A stretch of DNA of 64,000 nucleotides from NCBI GenBank assembly GCA_964019335.1, contig OZ025705.1:434001-498000 (forward strand), in the 5' to 3' direction. A model generated the notes under the pieces. The model saw only the letters and a program-made list of their open reading frames with translations. It was not told where the DNA came from and made no database searches. Source of the DNA: Diplonema japonicum (taxonomy: Eukaryota > Euglenozoa > Diplonemea > Diplonemida > Diplonemidae). The position numbers and the translations under genes are program-made. The stretch's first letter is position 1; each line of letters begins with the position of its first letter. This document shows, in pieces, positions 1 to 10,554 of this stretch.

Positions 1-1336
1 TTTTTTTTTCCCTCCCTTCTCTGCGGTCTTTTATGAGCCAGCTAGGGGAGTGCTAAAAAAAAAAATGAAAATTTTCCAAAAATGAAAAAGGGGGGGTAAG
101 AAAGAAAAAAAAAAGAGCCTTTTTTTTTTCTTGTTTTCAAACTTGCTATTATTTTATTTTGGCAATAAAGGCTCATTCTAGAACGTGGGTGTTTTCTTAG
201 TAATAGACAAGAAGAAAAAAAAGGGGGGGTTAAAAAAGGACGAAAGGGACTTACGTTGCTGGTAACAGAGAGAAAAAGGAGGAAAAAGACTAAATAAAAA
301 AGAAAAATATGGCCCGTAGTTTGCAAAGGTAAACCATTTCCTCAAAGAGAAAAAAATAAAAAAATAAAAAAATAAAAATGGCAGCATCTAATTGCGATTA
401 TGCGGTTTTGAACCATTTTTTTGAATTATTTTGTCGTTAGGAAGTGTACTTTGGTAACCTGTTTTTTTTTCTTTTTTGGCTTATTTTTTTTTTCTGGAAA
501 TAAAAATCAAAAGTACAACGGTCACCCCCCAAAAAAATCTTTTTTTTTCGCCACCCCAGACTTTTTTCGGGCAGCATATGACTTTTTGGAAAAGTTAGGG
601 CCATAAAAAAATGAAAATAAAAAAGGAGGGTGAAATATTTTTAAAAAAAACAAAACACATCCCTTACCATATCTCTTCTCATTTCAAGCGTTTAAAATTT
701 TTTATTTTTTAGAAAAAAAGTTTTCCTTTTTTTTTTGTTTTTGTTTTTTTTGTGTGCAAAAAAACACGACTTTTTTTTTGTCCGAGCGGGAGTTATTTTT
801 TATAAAAAAATAATATGGAACATTATGAGAAAGGAAGCAGGAAGGGAGGGGGGGGAGAAGTTCTAAAAAAAAAGTTTTTTATTAGAAAAAACGCGTCTTA
901 AAAAAAAAACAAAAAAAAAAAAAATGGGGCTTTGATTGCAACACTAGGTGGCGTTAAGCGTGCAATGAAGCACGAACTACCTACTTGATTACAGGGGGCG
1001 CTCCTCGGCCGAGCAGTAGCTTCTTCTGCGTTCCGCGTCGTGTCCTTAATGCGTGCGGTGTGCTCAACCCTAGCCGGGGCGTCACGGGTAACCAAGATTC
1101 TGCGCTCGTGCAGTTTGCTGCCTGTTCGTCACCCTGAGCATCTGCGTTACGTTCTTCCACTCGGGCGCTACCGGTGATGACCGACGAGGAGGTCAACAGC
1201 GAACAACACATCTGATGTACTTCTTATATTTCCATGTTATCCCCACCACCTAAAAAAAATAGGGGGGAATTATTATTTTTTTTCCCTTAGGTTTTAGTTT
1301 TTTTTTTTTTTTTAAATATAGGAGCTTCCCGCTCCC
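1..1336. other. Low-complexity intergenic DNA with one dispersed-repeat copy
   Basis: This stretch lies downstream (3') of the F-box-like gene. Bases 1-930 are almost entirely A and T runs broken by short G or C runs. Every open frame in it is short and homopolymeric, so I call no gene. A complex-sequence island at about 930-1252 is a copy of the dispersed repeat annotated separately. Confidence 0.7.
926..1252. repeat. Dispersed repeat family, copy 1 (longest)
   Basis: This is an island of complex, GC-rich sequence inside homopolymer DNA. Its core at about 975-1070 closely matches 8546-8646, sharing a stretch that begins CTACTTGATTA and ends with GCGTGCGGTGT. Its end at about 1208-1251 matches 39920-39972, sharing CACATCTGATGTACTTCTT and then TTATCCCCACCACC. 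The copies differ by internal gaps, as expected for decaying copies of a short interspersed element or other mobile relic. No terminal inverted repeats, target-site duplications or coding capacity are clear. Orientation and true ends are unknown. Confidence 0.6.
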
Positions 1337-1948
1337 TCATACGCTGCCCGCAGCGACGGAGGGGAGGGAGATCCCAAAGAAACCAATATACTCAGTATCA
1401 ATGTTCTCGTCCTTGTTGGTTCCCTCCAAGAGCTGGACAGTAAGGGTGGTAGAGAGGGCGGGCACAGGTGGAACAAATACGTGATGGTCGGACGGAGTAG
1501 TCAGGGTGTACATTTTGTCGTGTACTTTGAACTTTCTAAGAGGTGACGAAAACCCTCTTCCAGCGCCTTTAGCATGGATTTCAGTCAAGAGGAATGGTAG
1601 CTTTGGCTGGCAGACGACCTCAGCAGAGCACACCCCTGAAGCGGTGCAGAAAACTCCTTCAGAAGCCTTCAGCATCAGCTCACACCTATATGCGTGCGAG
1701 TAGGCCCCTCCACTGCTCTTCACAACTTCCAAATCTATTTCCTGGACAGTCCCCTGGAGCACTTCCTTGTAGATGCCCTTGTAGCCGGTCAGCCCTTGGC
1801 ACCCGCTGAACTTGCTTGTCACCACTCCCTCCCAGTACCAGTCTTTCTTTGTCTCCTTTGCCATCCATTTGCATGTGCCCTCCAGCCCCACCAGCTCAGC
1901 TGCATCGCAGTACCCCGCCACTACAGTCCAGATGTCCATGGGCAGCAT
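1337..1948 (-). CDS. F-box-like domain protein
   Basis: A 203-residue single-exon protein. Its first 45 residues (MLPMDIWTVVAGYCDAAELV, then LEGTCKWMA and a Trp-rich WYWEGVV) have the hydrophobic spacing of an F-box, the motif that docks substrate adaptors on Skp1 in SCF ubiquitin ligases. The remaining 150 residues look like a beta-rich domain and could be the substrate-binding part; I do not recognise it. The ATG follows an A-rich leader. The gene is compact and intronless. The F-box call rests on pattern only; a different small helical N-terminal domain is possible. Confidence 0.6.
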   Translation of the reverse strand: MLPMDIWTVVAGYCDAAELVGLEGTCKWMAKETKKDWYWEGVVTSKFSGCQGLTGYKGIYKEVLQGTVQEIDLEVVKSSGGAYSHAYRCELMLKASEGVFCTASGVCSAEVVCQPKLPFLLTEIHAKGAGRGFSSPLRKFKVHDKMYTLTTPSDHHVFVPPVPALSTTLTVQLLEGTNKDENIDTEYIGFFGISLPSVAAGSV

Positions 1949-2192
1949 TTTTTTTTTTTTTCTTCCCGAAGTAGAGCACTCTGTAGTGGTGTAAGTAAAT
2001 GAGGGGAAAGAATTAAAAAAAAAAAAAAACTAACGTGAAAAAAAAAAAATGCGGTGACGGGGGGGATACAATAGAATGGGGGGGGACGGGCTGGGAAAGC
2101 AGGGGAAGGAGGGGGATCTAAATAAATAGTCTATATGGGTTTCTCTACAAAAAAAAAACAAAAAAAGTGTTAATAATACCCCCCTCCTTAGA

Positions 2193-4706
2193 CTAAGACT
2201 GCATGGCGTCCCAGCGCATGGTGTTCTGGGAGCTACGCCTGATAGGCGATGTGTGTAGGGAGGCTGGGATGGGTGTGGGCGTACGCACACCGGTCTCGGG
2301 AAGGGGGCTGGGGAGCGAGGCAGGAACGTGGACGGCTTCGTGCTGAAGGGAGCTGAGCTGCTGGCGCAAGTTGTCGATGCGAGCATCGCCCCAGTAGTGC
2401 TCGGCACCATGTGTTGCCCGCAGCAAGGTGTCTGTGTCCTGTATGAGCTGCGTGCACATGTCGAGGTCCTCCCCCGGCTGGGACGAGGCGTCGGAGTCGG
2501 TGTCAGCCTCGTGCACCACCACACGGTAGTCGTCGCTCTCATGGACTTCCCCCTCCGCCTGTGCAGGCATCTCCATCTGCACCTCTCTCCCTCGTTCCAT
2601 CTCCCTCCCTTCCCCCGGCTGGCCCTGCTCCTCAGGAAGGATCCCCATCTGCCGCTTCATCACGATGTTCTGGCTCACCATCGCCATCCCCTTCTGCTCT
2701 ATGGCAGCAAAGCACAGCTTGATCCCAGAGACGACTTCAAACAGCTTGTTCCAGTTCTGCCCAGGGTACTTGTCCATCCGGTGGATGGGGATGCCCCGCT
2801 GGCCTGTCTCGCCGATCGCGTCTTCAACGTACACGCGGAACGTGTTGCAGTTCTTCAGCACCTTCGCCAACTTATTGATCAGCTTCACCAGCAGCCCTTC
2901 GAAGGCTGCCAGCGCTGACTGTGCAGCCTCCGTGATGTCAGCTTGTTGGTTGTTCGGGTACTGCCCGTAGTGCTGGTGCATGGGGCGCTGCATGGCTTGG
3001 TTGGCGGGGGGTGTCTGGAGCACGTCCAGGTCGTCAGCAAGTGCCTGCAGCTTGGTGGGTGGCGACATGGCCCCAGCAGGGGCGCCGGATTGAGCAGGGG
3101 CAGAAGAGGGTGCAGGGGGAGGGGGTGGGGGTGAGATTGTTTTTTTCCTCCCTAGTTCTTCCCTAAGGTTGGTCACCTGCAGCTGCAGCCTCTCGATCTC
3201 CAGCTTGTCCGTCTTCAAAGCACTTGGCGACGTTGCTTGCTGCAACCGGTCCTTCTTCAGCTCTGCCACCTCTGCGAGCAGCATGTTCACCTGGTTAGCA
3301 AGCTGCGAGTTGCCGCCCTGCAGCTTGTCCGCATGGTTCCTCTGCACCATGACCTCCTGCTCAAGGTCGGCGATCAGTTGTTCATCCTGCACTGTGCCAG
3401 GCTCCTCAAAGGGCACCGTCTGCGTCTCGACCACTTTGAAGACACCCCGTTGTGTGTACGCTGCCAGCCTCTGCTCTGCTTCTCTCAGCTCATCACGGAG
3501 TTCAGCCTTCTCCTCGCGCAGCCTGGTGTAGTCGTTGAAGACCTCTGCGTTCTCTCTGTTCAGGTTCTGGATGTCCTCAGACGTCTGCCGCCTGTGCTCG
3601 TCTGCCTGTTCCCGCACGGCCTGCAGCGTCTTCATGAGGTGCAGGTACTTCTGTTGATAGTCGTCGCTTTCGCTACGTGCCGCCTGCAGCGCAGCGTGCA
3701 GTGCTTGGCTGTCCTCCCTGAGGACCATGTTCTCCTTGCGGTGTGCCTCCGACGCTCTGGCACCTAGCTTGTCGACCTCGTTCTTCGCCTCTTCGACGGA
3801 CATGTCACGTTTCTTGATTGTTTCTATCGATGTGTGCAGGTCGCGTTCGCGCTGCTCGGAGGCACGCAGCTGGGCGAGGAGGTTGGTCCTGTCCTGGGTG
3901 TGCTCCTGACGTGCGTTGGCCACCTCCTTTGAGAGATGCTCGATCTCCTCCTGCAGTGCCTCGCAACCTGTTTTGTAAGCACCGCACGCCTCGTTTGCCC
4001 TCACGTTCGACGCCTCAAGACGTGCCAGCTTCCTCTTCAGCTGCTGCATCTCCACCTTCATCGTCTTGGCCTCGTTCATGCCTGCAGTGGCAACTGATTC
4101 AGCGGTGATGAGTTTCTTCTCCTGTTCATCGAGGGCCCAGTCTGTCTGCGAGCTGCGTGAGGCGACAGGCGTGTTGAGCCTGTTGGTGACTTCCTGCCGC
4201 TTGCTGATGTAGTGTTGGATCTGCTGGTCTTGGTGTGTGATGGTTTTCTGCAGCTTGTGCAGCTCTCCTTGCAGCCCGTCGCACTTTGCACGAAAGGTCT
4301 CCATGTGTGTCTCCGCCACCTCGGCTTTGCGTTGTAAGGCGATTTCCCTGTCGCGCCACTCGGCGTGGTTTGCTATGAGCGCTTGTGTCGTCCGCGACAT
4401 CTCCACTACCTCCGCAGCCTTGTCCTTCGCATTGTGCTGCGCTGCGTCCAGTTCTGTTCGTAGTGCCGCACGTGCGTGTTCCAACTGTTGTTGTTGTTGT
4501 TGTTATTATTATGTTTTGCATACATTTTGTATCTCGCCCCAAGACGCCCTAAGTTCTACGTCTTTCGCACCAAGTTTCTTCTCCAGCAAATCATTCTGGT
4601 GTTCCAGCTGTGTTTTTAGTTTATTTCAACAAAAAAAAAAAAGAACGCATACTCTCACACATTCCCTGTGCAGTTCAGCAGGGTTCATCATTTCCAGTGT
4701 GCCCAT
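2193..4706 (-). CDS. Long coiled-coil protein with three exons
   Basis: An 809-residue protein read as three exons: 4706-4653, 4607-4524 and 4484-2193. The introns (4608-4652 and 4485-4523; 45 and 39 nt) both have GTATGC donors and AG acceptors, and the joins keep frame. The chosen ATG sits in a CCACCATGG-like context. Residues from about 20 to 460 are a nearly continuous heptad coiled coil rich in Glu, Lys, Gln and Ala. A short poly-Pro linker follows. Then comes a compact segment of about 100 residues, with motif FRVYVEDAIGETGQ, that may be a small globular domain. The C-terminal tail is acidic and Ser/Pro-rich. A cytoskeletal or tethering role is plausible but not shown. I cannot name a family. 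Some coil regions resemble general golgin or FKBP15-type coils, which is weak evidence. Confidence 0.8.
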
Positions 4707-6274
4707 TGGTGGCTTCTTCTTTTTTGTTCTCTCTTCTTTTTTTGCTTAATGGGTGCTTCTTGACCACCCTCTGTGTGGTTTCTTTTTATATTCCCCGCTT
4801 TTTTTGTTTTGTTTTCTGTATTTTTCTGGAAAAATCTTGTGGGATTCACAAAAAATGGGGTAAAGAGTATAAAAAAAAAGGGTCGGGGGGGGGACTTATA
4901 GAAAAAGAAAAGAAGACTAGTCACCGATTTCAAAAAGGAACAGAAAGTACTGCGGGGTGAAGAATGACGGGTACAAGGGGGAAGATGAGAAACAAAAAAA
5001 AGGAATACAATCGGTAGCAGGGCTAAGAGGGATACTTAATGTGTCAAAAAGAGTTTTTTTTTCTACTTATTCCTTTAGAAAAAGGAGAAATCACACCTTT
5101 TTGCTTTTTTTTTTTCCCCTTCTTTTTTTTTTAAACACTCCTACTCCCCTTTTCTGAGGTTATCAGGTCTCACCCCCCCCCCCCCCCCCCCAGCACATTT
5201 TTCTTCTTTTTTTTTTCTAAACTACTCCTGCCCGCACTTAAAGAAGAAGAAAAAACAAATAAGAAGCCACGATAACAAACCCCCTTTCCTCTTACTCCTG
5301 CAAAAAAAAAAAAGCAAAAGAAGAGAATAAAACGGTATCAGTCAGTTCTTGCCAAACAGGTAAAAGACGAAAAGCGTGTTATCTAAGGCTTAATACCTTA
5401 AGGTAGTCGTTGGGCTTAATTAATAAAAAAAAAGAAGAAAAATATAAAAGTACCGAAACCAATACCGCATAGAGATGTGAGAGGGAACAAAAAAAAGAAT
5501 GAGGAGGGGGTGGGGGGGGGGGGGGGGGGGACTGTTCTTTTTTGCTTACATTTGTCATTTTTTGTTTTAAATGAGTGGATACCCCCCCCCCCCCCCCCCC
5601 TGCCTTCTTTTTTTTCTTGTTCGCATAATGTTCAAAGAAAAAAAAGAGAGAAAAACAAAAAGAAAGAAACCAACAGAACAGGAACAACTTCATGTGAATT
5701 TAACGCGTTAACCGTAAAAAGAGAAAAAAAAATAGTTTACCTCACCGTTTTACCCTACATGGTGATGATGCAGCTCGATTTTTTTATGAATACACATTTA
5801 TGATATACTGTTGTGAGGACTCCAAGCAAAAGCAAAAAAATTTTTTTTGGAAATCTTAACTTCGGTGGAGGCATTTCTTTAATCGGCGAGGTTAGTGTAA
5901 ATGGTGGGGGGGAAAAAAGAAAAAAAAGGGTGGGGGGGTGAGGGTATTGCAACACGCGAAGCCAAGCATCAAAGCTACCCTGTTCTGCTGGTATTCTCAA
6001 GAAAAAGTTCTTTTTCACCCCCCCCCGATGTTTAACCATAAGAAGAAGAAAACCAAGTTCAAATAAAAAAGATTCCATATGAAACGTAACAACCGATTCA
6101 GTGTTAACGTTAAAAATGGAGAAAAAAGGGGAGTGGGGGAAAAAAAACTTTTTTTTTGGGGGGGAGAACACACTACGAACTATAAAAAAAAAAGAAACGA
6201 AGGAGAAAAGAAGAAGGAAAAAAAAAGAGATTCAGAGGTTAGAACCACCACCCCCACCCCCATCCCACCCCACC
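4707..6274. other. Homopolymer-rich intergenic region
   Basis: About 1.57 kb between the trehalase stop and the coiled-coil gene start. It is made of A/T runs, long G and C runs (C19 at 5173-5191, G19 at 5512-5530, C19 at 5582-5600) and short mixed segments. Open frames here encode only Phe/Lys/Pro/Gly low-complexity peptides. I see no gene. Confidence 0.7.
5512..5600. repeat. Facing G19 and C19 runs
   Basis: A run of 19 G (5512-5530) is followed 51 bases later by a run of 19 C (5582-5600). The two could pair as a perfect GC stem, or the G run could fold as a G-quadruplex. Run lengths in assemblies are error-prone, so the exact count is uncertain. Confidence 0.7.
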
Positions 6275-8140
6275 TTAATATTGACAAGAAACTGGTGCAG
6301 CAGTGTTTCTATAATTCATAAGCAGCGAAAGAACTACACCATTTGTCCACCCAAAGCCCTCCTGAACGTTGTACTCACCACCTGACCCAGGAACACCGGG
6401 GTGGCTGGCATTATATTTTTCAAAGAGAAGTCCTTCCTTGCTGCCCCCTGTCATGTTCCAACCACAGTAATTCGAGGCCAGCCAAACACCGCTGAGTTTC
6501 TGGGCGATCTGAGCCCCCTTCACGGTGTTCGTGTTGAGAACACCTGTAATGATAATATACTGTAAGGGCGCCCAAGCATTGGGCATGTCCCACTGTTGGC
6601 CAGTAGGGTCGTAGGAGGTAGGGATGCCTCCCACCAAAATCGTGCGTTCGATCTCTGCTAGTGTTGCGTCTGTGTTGCCTCCGGGGGGCATCAAGCCTGC
6701 CCACAATGGTGTGAAGTTGGAGGGGTACCGCTGTTGCGACAGACGTTGCGAGGTTAAGTTGTAGTCTTTCCATTGATGAGAAGACCCGTCCCATAGAATA
6801 TCCTGTATGGCCTCCCTGCGAAGGTCACGCAAGGTGGAGTACAACTCGTACCCTTCGGTGTCGTTACGAAGCTTCGACCACCTTGCGACAAGGTCCAAGC
6901 CTTTGTAGATGAAGACGTTGAGATCCACCGGGACAACACTCGCAGTGGAGATACTACGCAGGTCGGTGGATGGGACGCGCATCCATCTTGATGAGAAGTC
7001 CCACCCCGACTCTGCAGCAGAGGCAAGCCCCGACCATATCCTGCGAATGTCATCCGAGCCATTGACGCCCTTTACCGTTTCAACATCTTCGAGGTACGAT
7101 TCTGGTCTCGGCCCGTTGACCTCAACATGGTAGTAGTTCAGAACATGGCCGTCCACCTTGACCCTGTTTTTTTCTTGTAACCACCAGTTCATTTCTTTCG
7201 TTGCTGCGTCCAGTGCTTCTGCAAGCAGGCTGACGTCGCCTGTCACCCCGATGTACCTTTCGACCATCGAGCTGAACAGCGGAGGCTGCGATCTGTTCAG
7301 ATAGTAGATCCTCGCACCGTTGGGGAAGAACCCGTACTTCTCGATCAGCGTCACGAAGTTGATGATGATGCCCCGTGCTGTCTTGAACATCCCTGAGACG
7401 TACAAACCTTCAAGGATCCAATAGGTGTCCCAGTAGTAAAACTCGCGAAACCTCCCTCCAGGAACAATAAACGCGTTAGGAAGCGGTACAGAGGAATAAC
7501 ACTCCGGACACAGCCCTTTGTGATCATACACCTTAGAGAGGTCCTTCCAAATACGGTGTACCGACAAGGCAAAGGACCGCATGGCGGGGTCGGCAATGTT
7601 GTCCAAGAATGCAGGGTTGGGGTTCCAGTCGGGGGGGGTGTAGGGGTGGACGTCCCACCCGGCAGGGAGGAAATTTCGGCTGAGGAGCGCCTTAAGGGCA
7701 ACGGGATCTGATTTATTCGTCAAAGCGTTAAACTCAGCAAGGACAGTGGGGACCGTTGTCTTGATGGGCATGTCGACGAATGTTTTGCTGTCGTTAAAGA
7801 TGCCAGAGAGCTGGATGCTGCGGAGGAGCTCACCTGTACAGTACACCGGATGGGTGCATTCGTCTGGTTTAATTCGGAAATCCCGCCCGTTGTCCATTAT
7901 CTCGTGGCTGAGCATCAGCCCAAAGGTAACGCATACTACAAGGAACAAGATGCCGCATATTCTTACCCCTTTGCTCCTTCGTATTCTCAACCCCACCGAC
8001 CTTGGTTTTTGAACCGGTTTCGGTAACGGACGCTGGACCACCACCATCGCCGGTACTAACCTTGTCCCGTAGAGTTCCTCCTCACTTTCTGTTTCCTCGG
8101 TTTCTTCGTCTTCTTCTTCAAATTCGTCGATCGGTTCCAT
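6275..8140 (-). CDS. Membrane-anchored trehalase (GH37)
   Basis: A 621-residue enzyme that hydrolyses trehalose to two glucose molecules. Both family signatures are visible: PGGRFREFYYWDTYW near residue 225 and QWDMPNAWAPLQ near residue 513. A glycine-rich GSGGEYNVQEGFGWTNGV follows near the C terminus, as in GH37. An acidic Glu/Thr/Ser N-terminal stretch of about 50 residues is followed by a hydrophobic segment (about residues 56-76, CGILFLVVCVTFGLML). That makes it a predicted type II membrane protein with the catalytic domain outside the cytosol; many trehalases are instead secreted or GPI-anchored. Several N-x-S/T sites fit a luminal or surface location. The gene is intronless. A C-rich tract ending in TAG precedes the ATG by about 10 bases. 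Confidence 0.93.
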   Translation of the reverse strand: MEPIDEFEEEDEETEETESEEELYGTRLVPAMVVVQRPLPKPVQKPRSVGLRIRRSKGVRICGILFLVVCVTFGLMLSHEIMDNGRDFRIKPDECTHPVYCTGELLRSIQLSGIFNDSKTFVDMPIKTTVPTVLAEFNALTNKSDPVALKALLSRNFLPAGWDVHPYTPPDWNPNPAFLDNIADPAMRSFALSVHRIWKDLSKVYDHKGLCPECYSSVPLPNAFIVPGGRFREFYYWDTYWILEGLYVSGMFKTARGIIINFVTLIEKYGFFPNGARIYYLNRSQPPLFSSMVERYIGVTGDVSLLAEALDAATKEMNWWLQEKNRVKVDGHVLNYYHVEVNGPRPESYLEDVETVKGVNGSDDIRRIWSGLASAAESGWDFSSRWMRVPSTDLRSISTASVVPVDLNVFIYKGLDLVARWSKLRNDTEGYELYSTLRDLRREAIQDILWDGSSHQWKDYNLTSQRLSQQRYPSNFTPLWAGLMPPGGNTDATLAEIERTILVGGIPTSYDPTGQQWDMPNAWAPLQYIIITGVLNTNTVKGAQIAQKLSGVWLASNYCGWNMTGGSKEGLLFEKYNASHPGVPGSGGEYNVQEGFGWTNGVVLSLLMNYRNTAAPVSCQY

Positions 8141-8518
8141 TTACTATTATACTACGGGGGGAGGGGGGGGTGGGGGGGAGGTAAGTGACTTCCCGCTTTT
8201 TTTTTTTCTCACCTGGAAAGTAGGGGTTAAAAAATGGAAGAAGAGTTAAAAAAGGGAGAAAATGGGGGGGGTAAAAGTTTTCTAGGCAGAGACACTCACG
8301 GAAAAAAAAAAAGAAGAAAAAAAAAAGAAAGAAAAGAAGAAAATTTTGAAGTTATGAATTGAAAAAAAAAATATATATATTCTTCTTTGACACCAAACAT
8401 GGGCATTTTTATACGGTAAATGTCATAACAGATAAAAAAAACCCCAAAATTGTAAAGAAATGTTATTTTCTTTTTTCTTTCACCGAGATTTTTCCAAAAA
8501 ATAAATATGAGTTAAAGG

Positions 8519-8655
8519 AGGCCGGTGTTGGCGGCGCCCTGCACAAGTACTGTCTACTTGATTATAGGGGGCGCACCGCGGCCGAATTGTAGCTTCTTCT
8601 GCGTTCCGCGTCGTGTCCTTAATGCGTGCGGTGTACAGCTCAACCCCAACAAAAA
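8519..8655. repeat. Dispersed repeat family, copy 2
   Basis: It begins near GGCCGGTGTTGGCGGCGCCC and continues through a block (8546-8646) that closely matches 975-1070. It lacks the 3' block found in copies 1 and 4. It is flanked on both sides by A-rich homopolymer DNA. Confidence 0.6.
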
Positions 8656-8916
8656 AAAGAAGAAAAAACATTTACCGTATAAATGCCCATAAAAATGGCA
8701 CACGTTGCCACCAACCACACGCTTCGAGTATCAGGGTGGGGGGGTTGTAAAATTAAAAAGAAGGCAGGGGAGTTTTTTTTTTTTTGTCAAGCTTGTTTTT
8801 TTGTGCACAGCGGGACACAAAAGAAAAAAAAAAAGAAGAAGGAAAAAAAAAAAACAAATCGGGGGAAAGGTTCGCGTTTTCAAAAAGAAAAAGGGGGATA
8901 TATAAAAGATAAAGGG

Positions 8917-8936
8917 TGCCAGTGTTGGCGCCCTGC

Positions 8937-8967
<31 letters not shown>

Positions 8968-8969
8968 AA
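8917..8969. repeat. Dispersed repeat family, short copy 3 with A tail
   Basis: A 24-base match (GTGCCAGTGTTGGCGCCCTG, 8916-8935, then CTTAT) to the start of copy 2. It is followed immediately by a run of roughly 27 A. The layout resembles a truncated retroposed copy with a poly-A tail, but the match is too short to be sure. Confidence 0.4.
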
Positions 8970-9219
8970 TGTCTAGAGTTCACATCAAAATAATCTTTCT
9001 TCGAGGGAGCGAAAAAGTTTAACGACCCTAGACAAAAGGTACCCCTTTTACACAGGATAACCCTTTAAAGATTACAAAAAAAAATAAAAATAAATAATAA
9101 GAGCAATATGATTCATGGCCTTCAAAAGGAAACGGGTGAGAAGAAGTTATGTCAAGGCCCCCATTTGACTTTTACAACTATCGACAATCTATTTCTATAA
9201 AATCCGCTATTCGTAGTGA

Positions 9220-10462
9220 CTAGAGGTAGGCACCTCTGCCCCTGCCCTGACCGCTTCGCACAGGCTTCTGTGGGGAGGGGGTGGCAGGAGTCTCTGGCTT
9301 CGATCCGCCTCGTCCCGAGGCTTGCTATGTAGTGTGTGTGTAAGAGTTAGAATGAGTTGCATACTCCTCCTCGGCCACCTCGGCCGCCCCTGGTGGGCTT
9401 CTCCTTTGCCTCTTGATGTTTACCCTTCTCAGCCTGGCGCTTGCTCGCGAAACTGCTTCCCTATGTGTTGTTATTTGATGTTTTCCAAACTATCAAACAT
9501 ACCTTCGAGTTCTTCCTTGCAAGTGGTGGCGCCTCTTCAGTCTCCCTCAAGCGCTTTTCTGCCGCTTCCTCCTCACGCCTCACAGTCTCGAGAGCATCCT
9601 TCTCGGCCTGCTGACGTTTCTCTTCCGCTTCAAGAGTCGCAGCCTTCGCCTTCGCGGCTTCTTCTTCTGCTTTTTTTTCAGCCATTTCACGGATCTGCTT
9701 AGCTTCCTGTACCTTTCTCTCAGCTTCCTCTTCAGCTTCCATTGCACTCTGTGCTTCGGCTTCTTTTTCATCAGCCTTCTTCGCTGCTTCCCTTGCTGCT
9801 GCAGCGTCTTCTTCAAGCTTCTTCGAGATCAACACTGCCCTCTCCGCTGCCTCGACCTCTCTTTGTTTCCTCTCAACTTCTTCTTGTGCTTTCTTCGCGT
9901 TTTCTTCAGCTTCCTTCTGCTTCTTCGCTTCCTCTTTGGCTTTTTCTGCCAACTCAGCGGACTTTTCAGCTTCCTCTTTCGCCTTGTTCTTTGCCAGGGC
10001 TTCCTTTTGTTCAGCAGCCTTAAGAGATGCAAGTGCTTCTTGTTCTGCTTTTGCCGCCTGTTGTTTCTTTACCAGCTCTGCCGCTCTCTCCATGGCCTCC
10101 CTTTCCCTCTCTTCACGCTCCTTTGCCGCTTGCTCTGCTGCGTACCTCGTAGCGCGCTCCATGGCCTCTTTCTCCCTTTCCTGTCGCTCAATTTCTGCGT
10201 TCGCCTTTTCCTCGTTGAGGACACGTGTTTTCTCTTCTTCTGCCAATTTTTTGGTGCGCTCTTCGTCCAATTTTGCAGCTTTCTGTGCTGCCTCCTTGGC
10301 CTCCTTATCCTTCTGCTCAGCTGTGTTCTCAACGTTGAGGTTTTTCGCGCTCAGCACTGGGGGCTCTTCTTCCACACCGCCCCTGCCCTTCAGACACAAA
10401 CCCAGACCGATGACACCCACGGCAGCTGCCGCCACTGCCATCTTTTGTTGTTGTTGGTTCAT
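9220..10462 (-). CDS. Coiled-coil protein with N-terminal membrane segment and RGG tail
   Basis: A 386-residue protein in three exons: 10462-9503, 9460-9365 and 9324-9220. The introns are 42 nt (9461-9502) and 40 nt (9325-9364), both phase 0, with GTATG donors and TAG acceptors. After a short Gln-rich start there is a weak hydrophobic stretch (AVAAAAVGVIGLGLCL, about residues 8-23), which may be a membrane anchor or signal. Residues 50-310 form a long charged helix of Ala, Glu, Lys and Arg. The last two exons supply a basic tail with RGGRGGRGG and GQGRGRG repeats, typical of RNA-binding or arginine-methylated tails. The combination is unusual; I know no matching family. An acceptor-like pyrimidine tract plus CAG lies 5 bases before the ATG. 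Confidence 0.8.
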
Positions 10463-10466
10463 TTTG

Positions 10467-10490
10467 CTGTGTGGGGATAAGTTTAAAATA
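10467..10490 (-). promoter_or_regulatory. Putative trans-splice acceptor of the coiled-coil/RGG gene
   Basis: On the minus strand a pyrimidine-rich stretch ending CCCCACACAG lies 4 bases upstream of the ATG. Only 92 bases separate this gene from the VPS13-like stop codon, which leaves little room for a separate promoter. Confidence 0.5.
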
Positions 10491-10554
10491 GAATGGTCAA
10501 GCTGCAATAAATAAACCCGTATGCAGCGTGTAAGCTATTACTGTGTAACTGATG

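Larger units (their letters stand above)
8141..9219. other. Intergenic region with homopolymers and repeat fragments
   Basis: About 1.1 kb between the coiled-coil/RGG gene and the trehalase gene. It contains G-rich DNA next to the trehalase ATG, A/T runs including an A run at about 8943-8969, and two fragments of the dispersed repeat (8519-8655 and 8917-8940). No credible coding region was seen. Confidence 0.65.

Noticed and set aside
1-900. Several 60-95-codon frames in the first 0.9 kb
   Set aside because: They encode Phe/Lys/Ser runs from homopolymer DNA; no signal of coding.
5155-5200. C19 run at 5173-5191 as a possible telomere or CRISPR-like repeat
   Set aside because: It is a plain homopolymer with no unit structure, spacers or terminal position.
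9280-9330. A tRNA-like loop (GGCTTCGATCC) near 9297-9307
   Set aside because: No cloverleaf could be drawn around it, and the bases lie within the last coding exon of the coiled-coil/RGG gene.
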